Part shown: piece after piece, positions 26,812-29,301 of the stretch
Position numbering within the stretch: the first letter of the stretch is position 1
How the letters are laid out: every line of letters starts with the position of its first letter
Assembly (NCBI GenBank): GCA_024692105.1
Contig: JAILMZ010000047.1
Coordinates: 1 to 29,301, forward strand
Direction: 5' to 3'
DNA: 29,301 bases
Source of the DNA: Saccharofermentans sp.
Lineage (GTDB): Bacteria > Bacillota_A > Clostridia > Saccharofermentanales > Saccharofermentanaceae
Made by a program: the position numbers and the translations under genes
The notes under the pieces: generated by a model
The model's input: only the letters and a program-made list of their open reading frames with translations
What the model was told of the DNA's origin: nothing
Database searches by the model: none

Positions 26812-27359
26812 TAATTAGCCTCCTTAAGAAGCAGCACGCGGTCCTGGCCGTCCACTTCTTTAACTTCTACATCTATATGTTCCGACAGAGACGTCGGGAT
26901 GTTCTTTCCGACATAGTCCGCACGGAACGGAAGCTGTCTGTGTCCCCTGTCGATGAGGATCGCAAGCTGTATGTTCTCGGGGCGTCCCATATCGAAAATG
27001 TTCTCTATTGCAGCCCTTGTCGTACGGCCGGTAAAGAGAACATCATCTATAAGGATTATTTTCTTATCATTAACATTGAACGGGATATCAGTGCCGTGTA
27101 CGACAGGGTGCGCGCTCAGCGTCGACAGATCGTCACGGTAGAAAGTGATATCAAGGATTCCCATCGGGACCTTTACACCCTCGATCTCTTCCAGGGTGTT
27201 ACGGATGCGTGTTGCAAGCGGGACTCCCCTCTTCTGGATACCGATGACAGCAACATTCTCCAGACCGCCGTTATGCTCTACTATCTCATGTGAAATACGT
27301 ACAAGAGCGCGGTTGATGGCTGCTTCATCCATAAGGACATGACTTTGAACAAGTTCCAT
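26811..27359 (-). CDS. pyrR: Bifunctional PyrR: pyr mRNA-binding regulator / uracil phosphoribosyltransferase
   Basis: PyrR binds a specific hairpin in pyr leader RNA when UMP or UTP is high, and has uracil phosphoribosyltransferase activity. The 182 residues match the family. Key blocks are LVRISHEIVEHNGG, GIQKRGVPLATRI, DITFYRDDLS, the PRPP loop in KIILIDDVLFTGRTTRAAIE, and LIDRGHRQLPFRADYVGKNIPT, which includes family-typical RNA-binding residues. It is the first gene of the operon, and a PyrR-type hairpin lies in its own leader (27426-27454). The ribosome binding site AAGGAG, seven bases before the ATG, is the 3' arm of a nine-base-pair hairpin. Confidence 0.97.
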   Translation of the reverse strand: MELVQSHVLMDEAAINRALVRISHEIVEHNGGLENVAVIGIQKRGVPLATRIRNTLEEIEGVKVPMGILDITFYRDDLSTLSAHPVVHGTDIPFNVNDKKIILIDDVLFTGRTTRAAIENIFDMGRPENIQLAILIDRGHRQLPFRADYVGKNIPTSLSEHIDVEVKEVDGQDRVLLLKEAN

Positions 27360-27364
27360 ACAAA

Positions 27365-27400
27365 AACTCCTTGTGCCTATAATACGAGACGCAAGGAGTT
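27365..27400 (-). promoter_or_regulatory. Hairpin masking the pyrR ribosome binding site
   Basis: On the minus strand AACTCCTTG (27400-27392) pairs perfectly with CAAGGAGTT (27373-27365) around an 18-base loop. The 3' arm is the pyrR ribosome binding site. The following TTTTTG could also make it a weak intrinsic terminator. The 5' arm (with the adjacent CG) is complementary to CGCAAGG in the 3' flank of the PyrR hairpin, so two exclusive folds are possible. Confidence 0.65.
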
Positions 27401-27425
27401 ACAATTATGCTTAATAATGTTGTCT

Positions 27426-27454
27426 GCCTTGCGGACTCGCCGGACCGCTTAAAG
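27426..27454 (-). promoter_or_regulatory. PyrR-binding RNA hairpin in the pyr leader
   Basis: Minus-strand RNA here reads CUUUAAGCGGUCC then GGCGAGUCCGCAAGG. It folds as GCGGUC/GUCCGC (six positions, one U-U mismatch) around the hexaloop CGGCGA, which fits the conserved PyrR-loop pattern CNGNGA. The flanking CUUUAA and the purine-rich AAGG also match the Bacillus pyr binding loops as I remember them. It starts a few bases after the predicted transcription start and ends 67 bases before the pyrR ATG. Confidence 0.75.
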
Positions 27455-27464
27455 TACATTAATG

Positions 27465-27493
27465 ATTGTATTATTTATGCCGGTCAAAATCAA
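27465..27493 (-). promoter_or_regulatory. Predicted pyr operon promoter
   Basis: On the minus strand TTGATT (27493-27488) and TACAAT (27470-27465) are separated by 17 bases: four and five of six matches to the sigma-70/SigA consensus. Transcription would start near 27458, just before the PyrR hairpin. It lies back to back with the tRNA promoter, with 24 bases between the -35 boxes. Confidence 0.65.
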
Positions 27494-27517
27494 CGGAAAT
27501 AATGAGTCCGGGCAAAA

Positions 27518-27546
27518 TTGACATAAAAGGACCTCTCTAATATAAT
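27518..27546 (+). promoter_or_regulatory. Consensus promoter of tRNA-Leu
   Basis: TTGACA (27518-27523) and TATAAT (27541-27546) are both perfect consensus boxes with the optimal 17-base spacer. The predicted start is about eight bases before the mature tRNA 5' end. Confidence 0.9.
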
Positions 27547-27560
27547 TACCTTGCATTTAC

Positions 27561-27645
27561 GGGGGCGTGGCGGAATGGCAGACGCAGCAGACTCAAAATC
27601 TGCCGACCTTAAATCGTGCGGGTTCAAGTCCCGCCGCCCCCACCA
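27561..27645 (+). tRNA. tRNA-Leu (anticodon CAA)
   Basis: The sequence folds as a class II tRNA. The acceptor stem is GGGGGCG/CGCCCCC. The anticodon stem is GCAGA/TCTGC with loop CTCAAAA and anticodon CAA at 27594-27596 (reads UUG). A long variable arm (27604-27617, pairing CGA/TCG) is typical of tRNA-Leu. The T arm is GCGGG-TTCAAGT-CCCGC, and CCA is encoded. No clear terminator follows; 27646-27754 holds nothing I can identify. Confidence 0.96.
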
Positions 27646-27754
27646 TTTATACTCCAGTTACCCCCTGATAACTCAAAATGAAAATCATTATGCCTATGGC
27701 TGTGGTTTTTCTGTGTCATAAACGCACATTTGCCCCAATGATTCCAAATTAGTA

Positions 27755-27778
27755 TCGAAAAATCATGATAATTTTCGA
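27755..27778. promoter_or_regulatory. Inverted repeat over the pckA -35 region (possible operator)
   Basis: TCGAAAA (27755-27761) and TTTTCGA (27772-27778) are perfect seven-base arms around a ten-base centre. The repeat lies just upstream of the pckA -10 box and covers where the -35 box should be, a common place for a regulator site. No regulator is identified. Confidence 0.4.
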
Positions 27779-27789
27779 ATCTTTCGGGT

Positions 27790-27795
27790 TATAAT
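27790..27795 (+). promoter_or_regulatory. -10 box of the pckA promoter
   Basis: A perfect TATAAT lies 34 bases before the pckA ATG. No good -35 box is found at 16-18 bases; the candidate GATAAT is poor, so the promoter may depend on an activator. Confidence 0.55.
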
Positions 27796-27829
27796 CTATG
27801 TGTCAATTTTATGGAAAGAGGTTAAAACT

Positions 27830-29301
27830 ATGGCAAACATTGATTTAACAAAGTACGGCATCACCGGAACAACCGAGATCGTCTACAATCCTTCCTACGA
27901 GATGCTTTTCGAGGAAGAGACAAAAGAAGGTCTTACAGGTTATGAAGTTGGTCAGCTCACAGAGCTCGACACAATCAACGTTATGACTGGTATCTTTACA
28001 GGTCGTTCCCCTAAAGATAAGTACATCGTTATGGACGCTAACTCCAAGGATACAGTTTGGTGGACAACTGACGAGTACAAGAACGACAACCACCCTATGA
28101 CAGAAGAGACATGGGCAGTTGTTAAGGACATCGCTCAGAAGGAGCTCTGCAACAAGAGACTCTTCGTAGTTGATGCTTTCTGCGGTGCAAACAAGGATAC
28201 AAGAATGGCTATCCGTTTCATCATGGAAGTTGCTTGGCAGGCTCACTTCGTAAAGAACATGTTCATCGTTCCTACAGATGAAGAGCTCGCTTCTTTCGAG
28301 CCTGATTTCGTTGTTTACAACGCTTCCAAGGCTAAGGTTGAGAACTTCGCTGAGCTCGGACTTAACTCTGAGACATGCGCTGCATTCAACATCACATCAC
28401 GTGAGCAGGTTATCATCAACACATGGTACGGCGGCGAGATGAAGAAGGGTATGTTCTCCATGCAGAACTACTATCTGCCCCTCCAGGGTATCGCCAGCAT
28501 GCACTGCTCCGCTAATACCGACATGGAAGGTAAGAACACCGCTATCTTCTTCGGCCTCTCTGGTACAGGTAAGACCACCCTCAGCACCGACCCCAAGCGC
28601 TTGCTCATTGGTGACGACGAGCACGGATGGGACGACGAAGGTGTCTTCAACCTCGAAGGTGGCTGCTATGCAAAGGTTATTAACCTGAGCAAGGAGAACG
28701 AGCCCGACATCTACGGCGCCATCAAGCGCGACGCTCTCCTCGAGAACGTTACTGTGGACAAGGACGGCAAGATTGACTTCGCAGACAAGAGCGTGACCGA
28801 GAACACCCGCGTCAGCTATCCTATCGAGCACATCGAGAAGATCGTGAAGAAGGTGAACGGCAAGAGCGCTGGTCCCGAGGCCAAGAACGTTATCTTCCTC
28901 AGCGCCGATGCATTTGGCGTACTGCCTCCCGTGAGCATCCTGACCCCCGAGCAGACGAAGTACTACTTCCTCAGCGGCTTCACCGCTAAGCTCGCCGGCA
29001 CAGAACGCGGCATCACCGAGCCCACTCCTACTTTCAGCGCTTGCTTCGGCCAGGCATTCCTGGAGTTGCACCCCACAAAGTATGCTGAGGAACTCGTGAA
29101 GCGCATGGAGAAGAGCGGTGCCAAGGCTTATCTGGTCAACACTGGTTGGAACGGCACTGGCAAGCGTATCAGCATCCCCGACACACGTGGTATCATCGAC
29201 GCTATCCTCGATGGCAGCATCCTGAAGGCCGAGACCAAGAAGATTCCTTTCTTCGACTTCGAAGTGCCCACATCTCTGCCCAACGTGAACCCCGCCATCC
29301 T
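27830..29301 (+). CDS. pckA: ATP-dependent phosphoenolpyruvate carboxykinase, 3'-truncated and apparently chimeric
   Basis: PckA interconverts oxaloacetate and PEP with ATP. In gut anaerobes it often runs toward oxaloacetate, fixing CO2 on the way to succinate. The frame starts [20 protein letters not shown], with AGAGG eight bases before the ATG, and is open to the window end (490 codons of an expected ~535). Motifs are [28 protein letters not shown], the P-loop [11 protein letters not shown] near residues 242-252, [23 protein letters not shown] and [20 protein letters not shown]. Codon use changes sharply near 28475: upstream Ser is never AGC (0 of 8) and Thr is ACA in 16 of 20; downstream Ser is AGC in 13 of 16 and ACC becomes the commonest Thr codon. 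The protein itself looks continuous and normal. Confidence 0.93.
   Translation, partial: MANIDLTKYGITGTTEIVYNPSYEMLFEEETKEGLTGYEVGQLTELDTINVMTGIFTGRSPKDKYIVMDANSKDTVWWTTDEYKNDNHPMTEETWAVVKDIAQKELCNKRLFVVDAFCGANKDTRMAIRFIMEVAWQAHFVKNMFIVPTDEELASFEPDFVVYNASKAKVENFAELGLNSETCAAFNITSREQVIINTWYGGEMKKGMFSMQNYYLPLQGIASMHCSANTDMEGKNTAIFFGLSGTGKTTLSTDPKRLLIGDDEHGWDDEGVFNLEGGCYAKVINLSKENEPDIYGAIKRDALLENVTVDKDGKIDFADKSVTENTRVSYPIEHIEKIVKKVNGKSAGPEAKNVIFLSADAFGVLPPVSILTPEQTKYYFLSGFTAKLAGTERGITEPTPTFSACFGQAFLELHPTKYAEELVKRMEKSGAKAYLVNTGWNGTGKRISIPDTRGIIDAILDGSILKAETKKIPFFDFEVPTSLPNVNPAI

Noticed and set aside
27365..27454. pyr leader considered as a T-box element
   Set aside because: The conserved T-box sequence and specifier stem are absent, while the PyrR-loop pattern fits.
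27811..27825. Four-codon mini-ORF (Met-Glu-Arg-Gly-stop) just before pckA
   Set aside because: It merely overlaps the pckA ribosome binding site and lacks its own; no leader-peptide character.
28397..29071. A 224-codon open frame on the minus strand, antisense to pckA
   Set aside because: It is opposite clear pckA motifs, has no ribosome binding site or family resemblance, and is explained by the synonymous-codon bias of the second half of pckA.

Overview
The window looks like a chromosomal contig from an anaerobic Clostridia-type member of the Bacillota. The evidence is the clustered pyrR-led pyrimidine operon with a PyrK-type dihydroorotate dehydrogenase, a fused PurL/PurQ, a ZapA-U32 peptidase pair, a secreted ChW-repeat protein (a family best known from clostridia) and strong GGAGG-type ribosome binding sites. 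The genus cannot be named from the sequence. Both ends cut genes: htpG at the left, pckA at the right.

Layout. (1) 1-12941, plus strand: a tightly packed housekeeping run of htpG (5'-truncated), purL, rsmA, zapA, a U32 peptidase/RlhA-like gene, dut, an alpha/beta-hydrolase-like pseudoenzyme, tsaD, smpB and vanZ-like. From purL onward genes abut or overlap by a few bases; the run ends at a hairpin at 12951-12980. (2) 12942-13134: convergent intergenic region with two hairpins. (3) 13135-27359, minus strand: the pyr operon pyrR-pyrB-pyrC-pyrF-pyrK-pyrD-pyrE-like, then an acyl-CoA synthetase gene, a hairpin, tldD-pmbA-metY, a strong hairpin, a small YcxB-like membrane protein and a secreted ChW-repeat protein. 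(4) 27360-27560: back-to-back promoters for the pyr operon (minus) and tRNA-Leu (plus); the pyr leader carries a recognisable PyrR-binding hairpin. (5) 27561-27645: tRNA-Leu(CAA). (6) 27830-29301: ATP-dependent PEP carboxykinase, cut by the window end.

The pyr operon covers de novo UMP synthesis from carbamoyl phosphate; carAB is absent here, so carbamoyl phosphate synthetase must be encoded elsewhere. The most interesting points are: an abrupt codon-usage switch inside pckA near 28475 (assembly chimera or allelic recombination); a pyr leader in which the PyrR hairpin and a hairpin masking the pyrR ribosome binding site appear mutually exclusive; a hydrolase-fold protein that has lost both its catalytic Ser and His; a divergent long OPRT-like PyrE; and ribosome-binding-site-masking hairpins before two further minus-strand genes. 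I see no CRISPR array, insertion sequence, prophage or defence system.
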